This document shows, one piece after another, positions 30,525 through 41,885 of a DNA stretch of 64,000 bases (positions are counted from its first letter, which is position 1; each line of letters opens with the position of its first letter). A program made the translations under genes and the position numbers. The stretch is from positions 1,054,001 through 1,118,000 of the forward strand of contig NZ_CP050855.1 of the NCBI RefSeq assembly GCF_000821185.2, in the 5' to 3' direction. The notes under the pieces are model-generated. The model made no database searches and was not told the origin of the DNA. It saw nothing but the letters and a program-made list of their open reading frames with translations. The stretch comes from Serratia symbiotica. Its GTDB lineage: Bacteria > Pseudomonadota > Gammaproteobacteria > Enterobacterales > Enterobacteriaceae.

Positions 30525-30685
30525 CTTGACGCCCCCTGTAGAACCTTCTCTACCGTTCATAAACTGTGCCATATAATGGCTAACGCAGGTTGCGGCTGGG
30601 ATCCAAGCGGGCTGGCATGTAGAATGCGGCGTTCAGTCTGGCGGGTGACTATCTGATAATATCCTTTTTACAGAAGGCAGAAGAA

Positions 30686-31414
30686 ATGAATTCTGAGAAT
30701 AAAATCAAAAATACTGGCTTAAAATCATCGCCAATCGTCGTCGCATTGGATTACGCAAACAAGGACACTGCGCTGGCGTTTGCTGACCGTATCGATCCAA
30801 AGGATTGCCGACTAAAAGTAGGTAAAGAGATGTTTACCTTGTTTGGGCCGCAACTGGTGCGTGATCTGCATGCGCGCGGTTTTGACGTTTTCCTCGACTT
30901 GAAATTTCATGATATTCCCAATACTACCGCGCAGGCGGTGGCGGCAGCGGCTGAGCTGGGCGTTTGGATGGTCAACATCCACGCCAGCGGCGGCGCGCGC
31001 ATGATGGCTGCCGCCAAAGAAGCACTGTTGCCCTATGGTGCTGATGCACCGATATTGGTTGCCGTCACCGTGCTGACCAGCATGGAGCAGGATGATCTGC
31101 ACGGTATTGGGATTGACGTTAGCCCAGCAGAGCATGCTGAGCGCCTGGCGTGTCTGGCACACAGTTGCGGGCTTGACGGTGTGGTATGTTCCGCCCATGA
31201 AGCGCAGCGGCTGAAGGCGGCTTGCGGTCGGGCATTTCAACTGGTCACACCGGGAATCCGGCCGGCTGGTAGCGCTGCTGGCGATCAACGCCGCATTATG
31301 ACGCCAGTGCAGGCGCTGGCGGCGGGCGTTGATTATATGGTGATCGGCCGTCCGATTATGCAATCTGTCGATCCGGCTGCGACTTTACGCGCCATTCGCG
31401 CTTCGCTGGCCTGA
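30686..31414 (+). CDS. pyrF: Orotidine 5'-phosphate decarboxylase
   Basis: Last step of UMP synthesis. 242 residues, TIM barrel with the catalytic Lys/Asp array [14 protein letters not shown], substrate site [14 protein letters not shown], and the C-terminal phosphate site [13 protein letters not shown]. Followed by yciH after 10 bp, an operon conserved in enterobacteria. TATAAT at 30571-30576 is a possible -10 box, with no good -35. Confidence 0.97.
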   Translation: MNSENKIKNTGLKSSPIVVALDYANKDTALAFADRIDPKDCRLKVGKEMFTLFGPQLVRDLHARGFDVFLDLKFHDIPNTTAQAVAAAAELGVWMVNIHASGGARMMAAAKEALLPYGADAPILVAVTVLTSMEQDDLHGIGIDVSPAEHAERLACLAHSCGLDGVVCSAHEAQRLKAACGRAFQLVTPGIRPAGSAAGDQRRIMTPVQALAAGVDYMVIGRPIMQSVDPAATLRAIRASLA

Positions 31415-31424
31415 GGATAAGCTG

Positions 31425-31751
31425 ATGAACGATGATAACAGCCGCCTGGTGTACTCCACCGACAGCGGGCGAATCAAGCAGCAAGAAGTGAAATCACCGC
31501 GCACCAAGGGCGATGGCATAGTGCGCATTCAGCGTCAAACCAGTGGGCGCAAGGGGAAGGGCGTGTGCCTGATTACCGGTGTTGGCCTGGATGACGCCGC
31601 TTTGGACAAACTGGCGGCTGAACTGAAAAAGAAATGCGGCTGCGGGGGGGCGGTCAAAGATGGCGTGATTGAAATCCAGGGTGACAAACGTGACCTTCTC
31701 AAGCAACTGTTGGTAGCTAAAGGCATGCAGGTAACACTGGTGGGGGGGTAG
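31425..31751 (+). CDS. yciH: Translation initiation factor SUI1-like protein YciH
   Basis: Homologue of eukaryotic eIF1/SUI1, 108 residues. The SUI1 domain is recognisable from GIVRIQRQTSGRKGKGVCLI through KKCGCGGAVKDGVIEIQGD to the C-terminus LKQLLVAKGMQVTLVGG. E. coli YciH influences start-codon discrimination and may inhibit translation under stress. Co-transcribed with pyrF. Confidence 0.95.
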   Translation: MNDDNSRLVYSTDSGRIKQQEVKSPRTKGDGIVRIQRQTSGRKGKGVCLITGVGLDDAALDKLAAELKKKCGCGGAVKDGVIEIQGDKRDLLKQLLVAKGMQVTLVGG

Positions 31752-31828
31752 TTCGAAATTTTTTCTCGTGCTCTCGCGTCATTTACGGTAGCGAATATCC
31801 TGATCCTGTTTATTTTTAATGTTTCACA

Positions 31829-32001
31829 AGTGATGCCTCTAATTGGTTGAGTCTGGGGACAATACGGGTTTTTAAGGTTTCTCATAGCCAGCGTTAATTT
31901 CATTGTCCCCGTTGTGATCTTGCTCTGGTTTACCGTCATGATCAGAACCCTAAAGGCCAGGAGCGCTTTCGCTGTCGTGTGTGCCGGTGTGTATTCCAGC
32001 T
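31829..32001 (+). mobile_element. Truncated IS1-family left end
   Basis: Starts with GTGATGCCTCTAATTGGTTG, the same left end as the remnant at 22670, and follows it through the damaged insA start (CCTAAAGGCCAGGAGCGCTT; CGGTGTGTATTCCAGCTAAC). It breaks off at the equivalent of CRCVFQL. Directly after this point the resolvase gene fragment begins, so a second event joined or inserted there. Confidence 0.7.
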
Positions 32002-32014
32002 AACAGGTGAAATC

Positions 32015-32470
32015 ATGTTAGTCGGGTATGCCCTAGTCTCAACCGATGAACAGAATCTGAATTTGCAGCGGGATGCGCTTCAGGCGGCAGGGTGCGAAAA
32101 AATATTTGAAGACCAGATCAGTGGAGCCAAAGCTAAACGTCCGGGGCTTCAGGCTGTACTTCAGTTTGCCGGTCTTGGAGATACCCTGATGATCTGGCGG
32201 CTGGATCGCCTGAGTCGTTCGCTGAAAGACCTGATTGACATGGTTATTGAACAGTATCGGTTTAAAAAGCCTTAAGGGATCCGTTGACACATTTCCAGTT
32301 CCGGGATGCTGATATTTCATCTGTTTGGTGCGCAGGCTGAATTTGAACGCAACCTGACGTGCGCGAGAACGCAGGTAGGCATTCAGGCTGCTCGTGCCAG
32401 AGGAAGAAAAGGTGGAAGACCAAAAGCGCTAAACAAAGATGAGCAGGCTCTGGCTGTACAACTTTTATGA
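32015..32470 (+). pseudogene. Serine recombinase (resolvase/invertase), broken
   Basis: Starts MLVGYALVSTDEQNLNLQRD and continues ISGAKAKRPGLQAVLQFAGL, IWRLDRLSRSLKDLID, then stops at 32275. After two stop codons the frame resumes SSGMLIFHLFGAQAEFERNL and ARARGRKGGRPKALNKDEQA, ending at TGA 32468-32470. The catalytic Ser is kept, but the essential Arg of YARVS is Leu, and the central part is disrupted by what looks like a +1 near 32266 and a -1 near 32292. The C-terminal HTH is shortened. It is abutted by the truncated IS1. Confidence 0.8.
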
Positions 32471-32660
32471 TGAAAATATATAAATGGTGTTTTCATGATA
32501 TTACGTTTCACACGGGGATGGGTTGTCTGCAGCAGGACAGTTTTATCTTCTGGCTGCCTGAAAAACAGGTAGCATAGATTTTTTTGATTTTTCTCTGTTA
32601 ATGTGACAGTGCTTTAGGTTGTCCATCATACTTCTTCGCAAACCAGAAGGGGCAAAGAAC

Positions 32661-32682
32661 ACCGGCGATGTTCATCGCCGGT
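32661..32682 (-). terminator. Hairpin terminator of rnb
   Basis: Ten-base perfect stem ACCGGCGATG/CATCGCCGGT with a two-base loop, 32 bp after the rnb stop on the minus strand, followed by GTTCTTTG. Confidence 0.75.
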
Positions 32683-32713
32683 ATTGGATGTGTTCCCGAA
32701 AGAACGCCTGATG

Positions 32714-34648
32714 TTAGTGTGCCGGACGGACAATCACGCTGCGGGTTTCCATGCGTACTTCGGCGATGGTGACTTGTAGGGCATCGCTTTGGCGATAAGC
32801 CACTTCGCCCTTGATTTGCACGGTGCCGGTTTCTTGGCTGCACTGTATCTCATCACGCACTGCATGAATGAACGGCGCAGGGATAAAGGCAACGGCACCG
32901 TTGTCCAGCAGACGCACACGCATGCCACCGCGCGTAACATCGATGATTTCCGCCGTGAAGCGCTGATCAGTACCCGCCTTATCGTGCAGATAGCGGGCGT
33001 ACAGCCAATCGCCGACATCGCGTTCTGCCATGCGATTTAAGCGACGGCGTTCAGCCATCTGCACGGTAACCTCATCTTGCGGCTTTTCTGCCGGCTGTTG
33101 GGTGATGATCGCTTTCAGCAAGCGGTGGTTGATCATATCGCCGTATTTACGGATCGGTGAAGTCCAGGTGGCATAAGCTTCCAGACCTAAACCAAAGTGC
33201 GGCCCTGGGGTGGTGCTGATTTCCGCGAAAGTCTGAAAACGACGGATGCGGCTGTCGAGGAACTGGGTAGGCTGCGAATCCAAGTGGCGGCGCAATTCGC
33301 AGAAACCTTCAAGGTCTAGCAGTTTCTCGGCGTTGGCCTCCACGCCGTTGGCTTGTAGCACGCTAACCGCCTGTTCGACCAGCAGCGGATCGAAACCGGT
33401 ATGCACGTTATACACCCCGAAGCCCAGATGATCACGAAGTACCTTGGCAGCGCAGACGTTGGCAGCGATCATGCATTCTTCAACGATGCGGTTGGCGCTG
33501 CGGCGTTGTTCGGTAATGATTTCCAGCACATCGCCTTTCTCACCCAGCACAAAGCGGTAGTCAGGGCGATCCTTGAAAACCAACGCATGCTGATGACGCC
33601 AACTGCTGCGTGCATCGCAAACGCGTTTCAGTAAGGTGAGCTGTTGCGCGATGGTCTCGCTTGGCGGTTGCCAACCCGCGATACCTTCCAACCAGTCAGA
33701 GACTTCATCGTAAACCAGCTTGGCCTTCGATTCGATCTTGGCGGCGAAGAATTGAATGTCGTTGCCCAACATGCCGTCAGCACCGATAGTTACGCGGCAG
33801 GCCAACACCTGACGGCATTCATTCGGGCGCAGCGAGCATAGGTTATCGGACAGATCGCGCGGCAACATTGGGATGTTGAAGCCTGGCAGATAATTGGTGA
33901 AGGCGCGCACGCGGGCGATATCGTCCAGCGCGCTACCTTGCTCGACGTAGGCGGTCGGGTCGGCGATAGCGACAGTCAGTTGTAGTGAACCATCACCGTT
34001 GTCCACAACGAACAGTGCATCGTCCATGTCTTGGGTGCTGGCGCTATCGATGGTGACAAAATCCAGCGCGGTCAGGTCTTCACGCGCCAGCGCGGTTTCC
34101 TGTTCGCTGATGCTGGCCATCTCCGGTGCTTCTTTTTCGAGGTTGTGGCGTGCCAGGGTCACCCACCATGGTGCAAAATGGTCTTCGGCATCGGTAATGA
34201 AATGGGTCAAATCGGCATTGAAGCCGCGATCGCCTTTCAGTGGGTGACGACGCATTTCCGCCACTGCCCAGTCACCGGGCTGGAAGGTGTGAGTTAACGT
34301 ACGCACTGGGTGACACTGAATCGCCTCTTTCAGTAATGGATGGTTGGGCACGATAGACAGTCGGTTATCACGTTTCTGCACGCGTCCAACAAAGCGCGAC
34401 AAGAATGGCTCTACCAGGTTTTCCGGTTCAGCGAATTCGCGTTCTTTCTCGGTATGTAGCGTGGCGATCACGCGATCGCCGTGCATGACTTTCTTCATGT
34501 AGGGCGGGGGAATGAAATAGCTTTTTTGACTGTCGATCTCAAGAAAGCCAAAGCCTTTATCAGTGCCTTTTACTACGCCTTCAACGCGTGGGGTCTGAGA
34601 GTGAAGTTGCTGTTTAAGCTGCGCCAGCAGCGGATTATTTTGAAGCAT
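32714..34648 (-). CDS. rnb: Exoribonuclease II
   Basis: Processive 3'-5' exoribonuclease that degrades single-stranded RNA. 644 residues from ATG 34648 ([20 protein letters not shown]), identical in length to E. coli RNase II; an in-frame ATG at 34708 is rejected. Cold-shock domains at the N-terminus ([17 protein letters not shown]), the RNB catalytic domain with [20 protein letters not shown] (metal-binding Asp cluster), the conserved [17 protein letters not shown], and a C-terminal S1 domain are present. Confidence 0.97.
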   Translation of the reverse strand: MLQNNPLLAQLKQQLHSQTPRVEGVVKGTDKGFGFLEIDSQKSYFIPPPYMKKVMHGDRVIATLHTEKEREFAEPENLVEPFLSRFVGRVQKRDNRLSIVPNHPLLKEAIQCHPVRTLTHTFQPGDWAVAEMRRHPLKGDRGFNADLTHFITDAEDHFAPWWVTLARHNLEKEAPEMASISEQETALAREDLTALDFVTIDSASTQDMDDALFVVDNGDGSLQLTVAIADPTAYVEQGSALDDIARVRAFTNYLPGFNIPMLPRDLSDNLCSLRPNECRQVLACRVTIGADGMLGNDIQFFAAKIESKAKLVYDEVSDWLEGIAGWQPPSETIAQQLTLLKRVCDARSSWRHQHALVFKDRPDYRFVLGEKGDVLEIITEQRRSANRIVEECMIAANVCAAKVLRDHLGFGVYNVHTGFDPLLVEQAVSVLQANGVEANAEKLLDLEGFCELRRHLDSQPTQFLDSRIRRFQTFAEISTTPGPHFGLGLEAYATWTSPIRKYGDMINHRLLKAIITQQPAEKPQDEVTVQMAERRRLNRMAERDVGDWLYARYLHDKAGTDQRFTAEIIDVTRGGMRVRLLDNGAVAFIPAPFIHAVRDEIQCSQETGTVQIKGEVAYRQSDALQVTIAEVRMETRSVIVRPAH

Positions 34649-34867
34649 ATCGTCCAGTGAATGGGTTGTGAGTGGCAATATTACGGCAGACAGTTTTACG
34701 CTAATCACCCGCTGCGGGCAAGCCTAACATCAGGGTTTTGCGGTAGTAGTGCGCAATATCAGCTCCCCTGTTTGGTTGGTAGGCATTTTAGGCGCACGAC
34801 AGAGAGTACCTACCCTTCGTTAGCGATTCGATTCATCCATGCCGATGCCATTTCTCCATTTTCAGGT

Positions 34868-36055
34868 TTATCGTCCTCTGCTGTCTGAGAACGTTGTTTC
34901 CCCCAATGTCTGCCGCAGGCGATTCTCCCAGGCGTAGAACGCCCCGGTAAGGATCACATCCAATGCTTGTGCTTGATTGAGTCCACTGCTAAACAGCGGC
35001 TGTACGCTCTGCGAGGTGAATTGCTCCGGTGTATGTGTCAGGTCTGCGACTACGCGGATCACCGCCTGGCTGGCCGGGTTACTCGCTTTTGCCAGTCCTT
35101 GAGTCAGGGTGGCGAACAGCGCATTTACCAGCCCCGCGTCTTGAATATCCTGCGCTACAGCAGCAGCACAGTAGCGGCTGCCGTTAATGCGTGATACCGC
35201 CAGCGTGGCCAGCGCTTTCAATTGGGCGGGCAACCCGCCATCCTTGGCGTTGATGTTGATGAATACGCCATTGCGCTCGCGCAGTGCAGAGGCATCATGC
35301 GCCAGCAATAGGTAGTAAGACTCTGAGTGCACCTGAGGAGGGCTATGATCCAACACCTGACGTTGCTCGGCGCTGGCCTCATCTACGGTGACTACCGGTA
35401 GTCGTGATTGCCACGCCAGTTCCCGGTCTGTAAAAGCGATGCCCTCGGCGTCTGCACTATAAGGGAAGCTTGGAACCGATACGGTCGGCCGCCCAGCCAA
35501 GGCGGCCACGCCAGCCACCACCCGCGCCTGATAGCTGACAAAGCCGATGATCTGCGAAAAGGTGACGATATCTACCGGGCTTAACCCGACATTGCCAAGT
35601 TGTTGCAACGCTTTGTGGCAGATTAGCATAGGTTGGCTGGCGAGTTGACGGGCGTACTGGGTAATTTGGGCGAGGCGGATATTGCTTTCTCTTGAGGCAT
35701 CTGAGCTGTGCAACGGGGCGAGGCGGGCGGCGTAGTGGCTACAGAGATATTGCACACCTGTCACCTGTGCGACAGTCAGCGCGGTGCTGAGACGATCATA
35801 GAGTGACAATGTCACCGAATGTGAAAGGATCACCTTATCTGGGAATAATACGTGATAACTGGCGAGCGATGCGCTAAAGACCCCGTTGCGTAATCTAAGC
35901 GCAGTGTTCAACGCTTCGTCAGCAAAGGCACCCAGCCCCAAGAGGAATCGATCGCGGAGGGTGGCCGCTTGCGGCTCCAGCGGGGTTGCACCGCTCATGC
36001 TACTCTGGGTTTCGTGATACCACTGGAGGTTATGTTGTTGACGGCGTAGTTCCAT
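34868..36055 (-). CDS. yciW: YciW, alkylhydroperoxidase (AhpD/CMD)-like protein
   Basis: 395-residue cytoplasmic protein of the CMD-like peroxidase-related family; in E. coli it is CysB-regulated and linked to cysteine/methionine metabolism. Starts MELRRQQHNLQWYHETQSS and contains the C-terminal alkylhydroperoxidase-like part (VDIVTFSQIIGFVSYQARVV). Exact reaction unknown. In E. coli fabI follows upstream of sapF at this place; here nothing does. Confidence 0.9.
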   Translation of the reverse strand: MELRRQQHNLQWYHETQSSMSGATPLEPQAATLRDRFLLGLGAFADEALNTALRLRNGVFSASLASYHVLFPDKVILSHSVTLSLYDRLSTALTVAQVTGVQYLCSHYAARLAPLHSSDASRESNIRLAQITQYARQLASQPMLICHKALQQLGNVGLSPVDIVTFSQIIGFVSYQARVVAGVAALAGRPTVSVPSFPYSADAEGIAFTDRELAWQSRLPVVTVDEASAEQRQVLDHSPPQVHSESYYLLLAHDASALRERNGVFININAKDGGLPAQLKALATLAVSRINGSRYCAAAVAQDIQDAGLVNALFATLTQGLAKASNPASQAVIRVVADLTHTPEQFTSQSVQPLFSSGLNQAQALDVILTGAFYAWENRLRQTLGETTFSDSRGR

Positions 36056-36391
36056 AGGGGCAATCCTTAATCATCGGCAACAGCCACCGTTGCAAACAGT
36101 AACGGTAACCAGGTAGAAAGGCAAAAACAGAGTCAATGAGATCCATTGCGGGTCAGGATGTGGCCATAAGCGGCTAAAACGGGCAGAAACAACGCAGAGC
36201 GGTGATTGTAGTGGCAATTCATCAGCGTGGTACCTGTTGTTATAGAAACTCAACGTAGTAGATATCCTCACCGATCATATTAGCGAGATAAAATAATGTT
36301 ACGTACTAATAAATAACTGGAGAGAATAAAATATAATGACATCTAAGAAAAAATAATTTGTATTTGAGCTTGTTAGCCAATCTATAGCGAC
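36056..36391. other. yciW-sapF gap lacking fabI
   Basis: 336 bp with no supported gene. A minus-strand frame around 36071-36271 (…RFSRLWPHPDPQWISLTLFLPF…) contains a hydrophobic stretch faintly like the small membrane protein YmiA but is not convincing. AT-rich from 36280. E. coli has fabI and ycjD in this position. Confidence 0.4.
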
Positions 36392-36410
36392 AAAAACCGC
36401 CGCCGGTTTT
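36392..36410 (-). terminator. Intrinsic terminator of the sap operon
   Basis: On the minus strand AAAACCGGCGGCGGTTTTT lies 27 bp after the sapF stop: a short GC stem ending in a U-run. Confidence 0.65.
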
Positions 36411-36437
36411 CTAAGTGGCGCATGCTGAAGGCCACCG

Positions 36438-37250
36438 TCAGTACTGGACTCCCTCACGCCTCCGGCCATCAGCGGTCAATGCTTCGCCAAAGTGGCTGGT
36501 GATCAGCCGCTTGGTTAACTCATGCAGTGGTGCTGCTAGTACTTCCGCTGTGCTACCGCGTTCAACGATCTCCCCTGCGTGCATCACCATGACTTGATCG
36601 CTAATATGCTTCATCATACCCAGGTGTTGGGTTACATAAATATATGAAATACCATAATTTTCTTGCAGCTCTAGCATCAAGTTGATGATCTGCGAGCGCA
36701 TCGACATATCCAACGACGCCAGTGCTTCGTCGGCGATGATCACTTTGGGTTGCAGGATCAACGCGCGCGCCAGCGCGACGCGCTGCTTCTGACCAGAAGC
36801 CAGCATATGCGGGTAGTAATAAGCATGGTCTGGCAGCATGCCAACCTGACGCAACGTCTGGTTGATGCGTTGCTGGCGATCCGTTGTCTCTAGGTCAGTA
36901 TTCAGGCGTAGCGGGGCGTCCAGTAACTGACCGACACGCTGCCGTGGATTGAGCGAGGTACTTGAGTCTTGAAAAATCATGCGGATACGCTGGCTGCGAT
37001 AACGGTAATCGCCATATTTCAGTGGGTGGTTGCCAATCAGGAGTTCGCCAGCAGAGGGTTCCACCATACCGGACAACATTTTGGCCAACGTCGATTTACC
37101 CGAACCGTTCTCTCCGATGATCGCCAGTGTTTGACGTTCGCGCAGGGTAAAACTGACCGATTTCACTGCCTCAACGTGTTGGCGGCGAAACAGCCCGCTA
37201 CGATAGCGATAGGTTTTGCTCAGGTTGCGCACTTGCAACAACGTTTCCAC
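36438..37250 (-). CDS. sapF: Peptide/putrescine ABC transporter ATP-binding protein SapF
   Basis: Cytoplasmic ATPase of the Sap system, linked to antimicrobial peptide resistance, and with SapBCD to putrescine export. GTG start at 37250 (VETLLQVRNLSKTYRYRSG, 270 residues) with GGAGGGG eight bases upstream inside sapD; this matches E. coli, whereas the upstream ATG at 37346 lies in sapD. Walker A GENGSGKS, signature LASGQKQRVALARAL, Walker B VIIADEALASLD. Confidence 0.95.
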   Translation of the reverse strand: METLLQVRNLSKTYRYRSGLFRRQHVEAVKSVSFTLRERQTLAIIGENGSGKSTLAKMLSGMVEPSAGELLIGNHPLKYGDYRYRSQRIRMIFQDSSTSLNPRQRVGQLLDAPLRLNTDLETTDRQQRINQTLRQVGMLPDHAYYYPHMLASGQKQRVALARALILQPKVIIADEALASLDMSMRSQIINLMLELQENYGISYIYVTQHLGMMKHISDQVMVMHAGEIVERGSTAEVLAAPLHELTKRLITSHFGEALTADGRRREGVQY

Positions 37251-37251
37251 G

Positions 37252-38244
37252 TTATTGCCCCTCCATGTTGAGTGGGAAATGGCAGGCGAAGAAGTGGTTT
37301 TTAACCGAACGTAGGCGCGGCGTTTCAATACATTTCTTCTGTGCATAGGGGCAACGCGGCCCTAGACGGCAGCCAATCGGCAGATGTTCCAACGGAGGGA
37401 TAGCACCTGGCAAAGTATTCAGCCGACTTTTATGCGGCAATGAGCGGCCAAAATCTGGCATGGCGCGGATCAGTGCCTGGGTGTAAGGGTGGTGTGGGGC
37501 GGCCAGCAGATCTTCACACTGTGCGCTCTCCACTGTCTGGCCGCAGTACAATACGTTCACCCGGTCGGCCCACTTGCTCATCATCTGCAAATCATGGCTG
37601 ATCAGTAAAATGGTGGTGCTGTTGTTCTGATTAAGGCTCGCCAGCAGGCGGAAAATTTGCGCCTGGGTGGTCGGCTCCATGGCGTTGGTGGGTTCGTCGG
37701 CGATCAACAGACGCGGCTGATTGGCCAAGGCGATGGCGATCATGACCTTCTGGCATTCCCCCTCGGTCAGCTCGTAGGGAAAACAGCCCATAATATCGTG
37801 GTGATCTCTGATGCCGACGCGGTGCAGCAGCTCGATGACACGCTGTTTACGCCAGTTGAAGCGCTGCCACCAGCGGCCTTTATAAGTCCAGCCGGGGATT
37901 GCCTGTGTTATCTGGCGGCCGATGCTCTCGGAAGGATCAAGGCATGACTGTGGTTCTTGGAAAATCATCGACACATTGTGCCCAACCAGCTTGCGCCGTT
38001 CACGCGGCGTTAGCTGTAGCAGATCGATATCGTTGAAGCGCAGGCGATCGGCGGTAATGCGCCAGTTATCCTTGGTGACGCCGCAGATAGCCTTAGCGAT
38101 CAGGCTTTTGCCCGAACCGGATTCCCCTACCAGGCCGCGTACTTCGCCTTCATTCAGCATTATACTGACGCGGTCAACCGCCTTGATCGGCCCATCGGGC
38201 GTCATAAACTCAATCGTCAGATTGCGGATATCGAGCAACGGCAT
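37252..38244 (-). CDS. sapD: Sap ABC transporter ATP-binding protein SapD
   Basis: Second ATPase of the Sap transporter, also needed for Trk potassium uptake in E. coli. 330 residues. Walker A GESGSGKS, degenerate signature [16 protein letters not shown] (also non-canonical in E. coli SapD), Walker [13 protein letters not shown], and the C-terminal oligopeptide-transporter cysteine region RCPYAQKKC...FACHFPL typical of Opp/Dpp ATPases. Start overlaps the sapC stop by one base. Confidence 0.96.
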   Translation of the reverse strand: MPLLDIRNLTIEFMTPDGPIKAVDRVSIMLNEGEVRGLVGESGSGKSLIAKAICGVTKDNWRITADRLRFNDIDLLQLTPRERRKLVGHNVSMIFQEPQSCLDPSESIGRQITQAIPGWTYKGRWWQRFNWRKQRVIELLHRVGIRDHHDIMGCFPYELTEGECQKVMIAIALANQPRLLIADEPTNAMEPTTQAQIFRLLASLNQNNSTTILLISHDLQMMSKWADRVNVLYCGQTVESAQCEDLLAAPHHPYTQALIRAMPDFGRSLPHKSRLNTLPGAIPPLEHLPIGCRLGPRCPYAQKKCIETPRLRSVKNHFFACHFPLNMEGQ

Positions 38245-39134
38245 TATTCCACTCCGGCATTGATTGCGCGACGCATACCGTCGCCCAATAGGTTAACCAG
38301 CAGCACGCTGATCAGGATCGCTGCACCGGGCAGCATAACGGTCCAGGGTGCCACATACACCAGCTCCAACGCGTCGCCGAGCATGACCCCCCATTCCGCT
38401 GAGGGAAGTTGTGCGCCGAGATCGAGGAAGCCCAACGCGGCGATGTCCAGGATCGCCATCGACAACGCGCGGGTAAACTCCGTTACCAATACGGCGGCGA
38501 TATTCGGCATCACTGCGTACCACAGGATCTGCCGTGTGGACGCGCCGTCCAAGCGCACCGCCACCACATATTCTTTCTCCAACTCGTCGTGCACGGCGCT
38601 ATAGATGGTGCGCCCCATACGTGGCAACTGTGTCAGCCATACCGCCAGTATGGCATGTTCGAGCTTGGGGCCGATAAAAGCGACCACCACTATCGCGAGT
38701 AGCAGCGAAGGGATCGACAGTAGGGTATCAAGGATATGGTTGAGCACCGCTGAACGCAGCCCGTGAGTGACACCAGCGAACACACCGATGATCATCCCGA
38801 AAAAGGCGGCAGCGAGTGTCGCGATCAGCGCCGAACCGAAAGTGGCGGCGGTGCCGTCCAGCAGACGGCTGAGAATATCACGTCCAAGGTCATCGGTTCC
38901 CAGAAAAAACGAGACATTACCATGATGCGACCATGAAGGTGGCAGCAATTGGTAGCCGAGGAATTGCTGATTCAGTGTGTAAGGTGCCAGCAGGCTACCG
39001 AACAGCGACAGCAGCAGTAGCGCGATCACGCCGTAAAAACCAACCATCGCCAGTGCATCGCCGTAAAATATTCGCCAGGTATAACGCAGCGGGCTGGGTA
39101 TTTTCTTTTCGCGGTATACGTTATCGAGGAGCAT
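38244..39134 (-). CDS. sapC: Sap ABC transporter permease SapC
   Basis: Inner-membrane permease of the dipeptide/oligopeptide type, 296 residues, six membrane segments. The EAA loop that docks the ATPases is [20 protein letters not shown]. The N-terminal OppC-type extension ([19 protein letters not shown]) is present. The start at 39134 overlaps the end of sapB by 14 bases. Confidence 0.96.
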   Translation of the reverse strand: MLLDNVYREKKIPSPLRYTWRIFYGDALAMVGFYGVIALLLLSLFGSLLAPYTLNQQFLGYQLLPPSWSHHGNVSFFLGTDDLGRDILSRLLDGTAATFGSALIATLAAAFFGMIIGVFAGVTHGLRSAVLNHILDTLLSIPSLLLAIVVVAFIGPKLEHAILAVWLTQLPRMGRTIYSAVHDELEKEYVVAVRLDGASTRQILWYAVMPNIAAVLVTEFTRALSMAILDIAALGFLDLGAQLPSAEWGVMLGDALELVYVAPWTVMLPGAAILISVLLVNLLGDGMRRAINAGVE

Positions 39135-40086
39135 ACCATGCCTTATTTTTCAACGGTTTGGTAGCGGCGCTCAGAATTTCTGCCAACAGGTTGATGGTGA
39201 TCACCAGGGTGCTGACCACCATCACGCCAGCGGAGATAGCCGCATAGTCCTGCTGACGCATGGCGATGATCAACCAGCGGCCTAAGCCCGGCCAACTGAA
39301 TACCATTTCGGTGATCATAGCTAGCGTCAGCATGTTGGAGAACTGTAACCCTAGCTTGGGTATGATCGGCGGTAGCGCATTGTGCAGCACATGGCGGCGG
39401 ATGATGGTTAAGCGCGACAGCCCACGGGTAGCCGCAGCTTTGATGTAGTTTTTGTTCAGAACGTCATCGGTGCTGATGCGCATCAGTCGTACCACCTCGG
39501 TAGTGGGAGCTACTGCCAACGCGGCGATCGGTAATATCATGTGACGCAACGCGCTGGCGACCATCTCAGACCGGTACGGCGAATCCGACAACCAGGCGTC
39601 GAGCAGTGCAAAACCGGTGATCGGTTGCACCTGATACAGCAGATTAAAGCGGCCAGAAATCGGTAGCCAGTTGAGATGTAATGAGAAGAAGAGTATCAGC
39701 AGCAGTGCCAACCAGAACACCGGTATCGAGAACCCCACTAGTGCGAAGGTACTGATGACGGTGTCCTGCCATTTGCCGCGCATCACCCCGGCGATAATGC
39801 CCAGCGGAATACCGATGAACAGTGACAGAGTAAAGGCCAGCAGGCACAGCGACATGGTTGCGGGAAACACTTCACGCAGTTGCTCGCTTATCGCCTGACC
39901 GTTGATGCTGGAGACGCCAAAATCCCAGTGCAGCAGGCTGACGAAATAAAACTGATAGGCATCCAGCATTGCTGCACCTTTTAGTGGGGCGTGCGGCGTA
40001 AAGTAGCTCAAGCTAAAACTGACCAGCGTCAGGAAAAACAGCGTGATCAGCAACAGCAAAATACGGCGCAAGGTAAAGATGATCAC
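39121..40086 (-). CDS. sapB: Sap ABC transporter permease SapB
   Basis: Partner permease of SapC, 321 residues. The first membrane helix is [20 protein letters not shown]. The EAA loop reads [20 protein letters not shown] followed by [17 protein letters not shown] overlap with the sapA stop (40083-40086) implies coupled translation. Confidence 0.96.
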   Translation of the reverse strand: MIIFTLRRILLLLITLFFLTLVSFSLSYFTPHAPLKGAAMLDAYQFYFVSLLHWDFGVSSINGQAISEQLREVFPATMSLCLLAFTLSLFIGIPLGIIAGVMRGKWQDTVISTFALVGFSIPVFWLALLLILFFSLHLNWLPISGRFNLLYQVQPITGFALLDAWLSDSPYRSEMVASALRHMILPIAALAVAPTTEVVRLMRISTDDVLNKNYIKAAATRGLSRLTIIRRHVLHNALPPIIPKLGLQFSNMLTLAMITEMVFSWPGLGRWLIIAMRQQDYAAISAGVMVVSTLVITINLLAEILSAATKPLKNKAWYAPR

Positions 40087-41729
40087 GGTTTGGACTCCTG
40101 CGCAGATTCTCGGTACACCCCAGCAAATGATGAGTTACCGAACGGACTGAGTACCAGCCCTTTGATATCGTAACGGTAGGCTTGTTGGCGTAGTGATGAT
40201 GCCAGGGGCAACACGGGCAGTTGTTGTGCGAGAATTTTCTGCGCCTGGCGGTAGCTGTCGATGCGATGTGAAAGATGCTGCGACAACAGCGCGTTTTCAA
40301 GCACATCGTCAAAGCTAAGATTACACCAGTGAGCATAGTTGGTTTGCGAACGGATTGCTGCGCAGCTCAATAATGGCCGGAAGAAGCTGTCCGGATCGTT
40401 GCTATCGGTGGACCAGCCGGTGAGGGTTAAATCGTGGTTCATTGCCATCAATCGCACTTCTTGGAACCGTCCTTCAACCGGCACTATGGTGATGTTGACG
40501 CCGATCTGAGCCAGATCGGCCTGGATCAGCTCCGCCGTTTTCAGTGGGCTAGGGTTATAGGGCTGAGAGGCTATTGGTACCCACAGCTTTAGGTTCAGTT
40601 GTTCGATGCCAGCTTGTGTCAACATTGCGCGTGCTTTGGCTGGATCATATCCGCTGATGTGTGCGTCGTTGTCATAGGCCCAGGACGCGCGCGGCAGGAT
40701 CGAAGCGGCGGTTTCCGCCGTGCCGTAGTAAATCGACTGCATCAGACGCGGATTGTTGATCGCCAGCGCAATTGCCTGGCGCACTTTCAGATTGTTCAGC
40801 GGCGGTTTGCGGGTGTTAAATGCCAGATAAGCGATGTTCATCCCAGGTCGCAATGTCAGGCGCAGACGCGGGTCATCGCGCAGAATAGAAAACTGGCTGG
40901 CGGCCGGGTAGGCCAGTACGTCGCATTCGCCTGTCAGCAGTTTGGACAACCGGCCATTGCCGCCAGCCCCTATATCGATGACCACCTGCCGCATGCGCGG
41001 CTGCCCCTTCCAGTAGACATCGTTACGTACCAGGCGGATATATTGCCCTAAACGATATTCATTGAGCAGGAAAGGCCCACTGCCAACTGGCTCGCGATCG
41101 ATCATCTCTTGCCGCCCTTCATGCATCAGTTTATCGGCATACTCTGCCGATAGCACTGGCGCATAATGGGTCGCAAGGTGCCACAGGAACGAGGCATTGG
41201 GTGCCTGTAGGCGGATTTCGACGGTAGAGTCATCCAGCTTTTTTATGCTTTGTACGGAACCATCGAATTGCAGGCTATCGAAATAAGGGTATTCGCCACC
41301 GTTGACGTTATGGTAGGGGTGTTTCTGATCAAAAACGCGGGCGAAGCTGAACACCACATCATCGGTATTCAGATTGCGGGTCGGCTTGAACCAGGCGGTG
41401 GTTTGGAAAGGCACGTTTTTGCGCAGATGAAAACGGTAGGTCGCCCCGTTATCCAGCACTTCCCAGCTCTGTGCTAGCCCAGGGAGCAGCCGATAGGTAT
41501 AGGGATCGACATCCAGCAGGCGGTCATACAGTTGAGCGGCCAGGGTATCGACCGTCAGGCCCCTCCTGGCTCTCTGCGGATTAAACGTGTGCAGTATGCC
41601 ACTGACACAGTAGACAAAGCCGCTCTGGCGTATGTCCGGTAGCGGTGTTATGGCGGCGGGTGTCGGTGGTGTAGCCAGGCAGCTCAACGACAATATCCAA
41701 CAGGGTAAACCACGCATAAAAGGCTTCAT
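40083..41729 (-). CDS. sapA: Sap ABC transporter periplasmic binding protein SapA
   Basis: Periplasmic solute-binding protein of the peptide/nickel family (SBP_bac_5), 548 residues. N-terminal signal peptide ([19 protein letters not shown]). The family signature appears as [20 protein letters not shown], with [20 protein letters not shown] and [11 protein letters not shown]. In pathogens SapA binds haem and antimicrobial peptides. First gene of the sapABCDF operon. Confidence 0.96.
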   Translation of the reverse strand: MKPFMRGLPCWILSLSCLATPPTPAAITPLPDIRQSGFVYCVSGILHTFNPQRARRGLTVDTLAAQLYDRLLDVDPYTYRLLPGLAQSWEVLDNGATYRFHLRKNVPFQTTAWFKPTRNLNTDDVVFSFARVFDQKHPYHNVNGGEYPYFDSLQFDGSVQSIKKLDDSTVEIRLQAPNASFLWHLATHYAPVLSAEYADKLMHEGRQEMIDREPVGSGPFLLNEYRLGQYIRLVRNDVYWKGQPRMRQVVIDIGAGGNGRLSKLLTGECDVLAYPAASQFSILRDDPRLRLTLRPGMNIAYLAFNTRKPPLNNLKVRQAIALAINNPRLMQSIYYGTAETAASILPRASWAYDNDAHISGYDPAKARAMLTQAGIEQLNLKLWVPIASQPYNPSPLKTAELIQADLAQIGVNITIVPVEGRFQEVRLMAMNHDLTLTGWSTDSNDPDSFFRPLLSCAAIRSQTNYAHWCNLSFDDVLENALLSQHLSHRIDSYRQAQKILAQQLPVLPLASSLRQQAYRYDIKGLVLSPFGNSSFAGVYRESAQESKP

Positions 41730-41885
41730 GGGTTAATCAGCAATAGCGTTAGTGTACCGCACTCTGACAATCTGCCCAATCCATTGAGCAAAATGGCTGA
41801 GTTTTCTTCTTCAGGCATGACACAATGCGTTTTCGCGTTTTAAATGGAGCCATTTTGGCGCACAGAAATGATACGCGGAAGAGGC

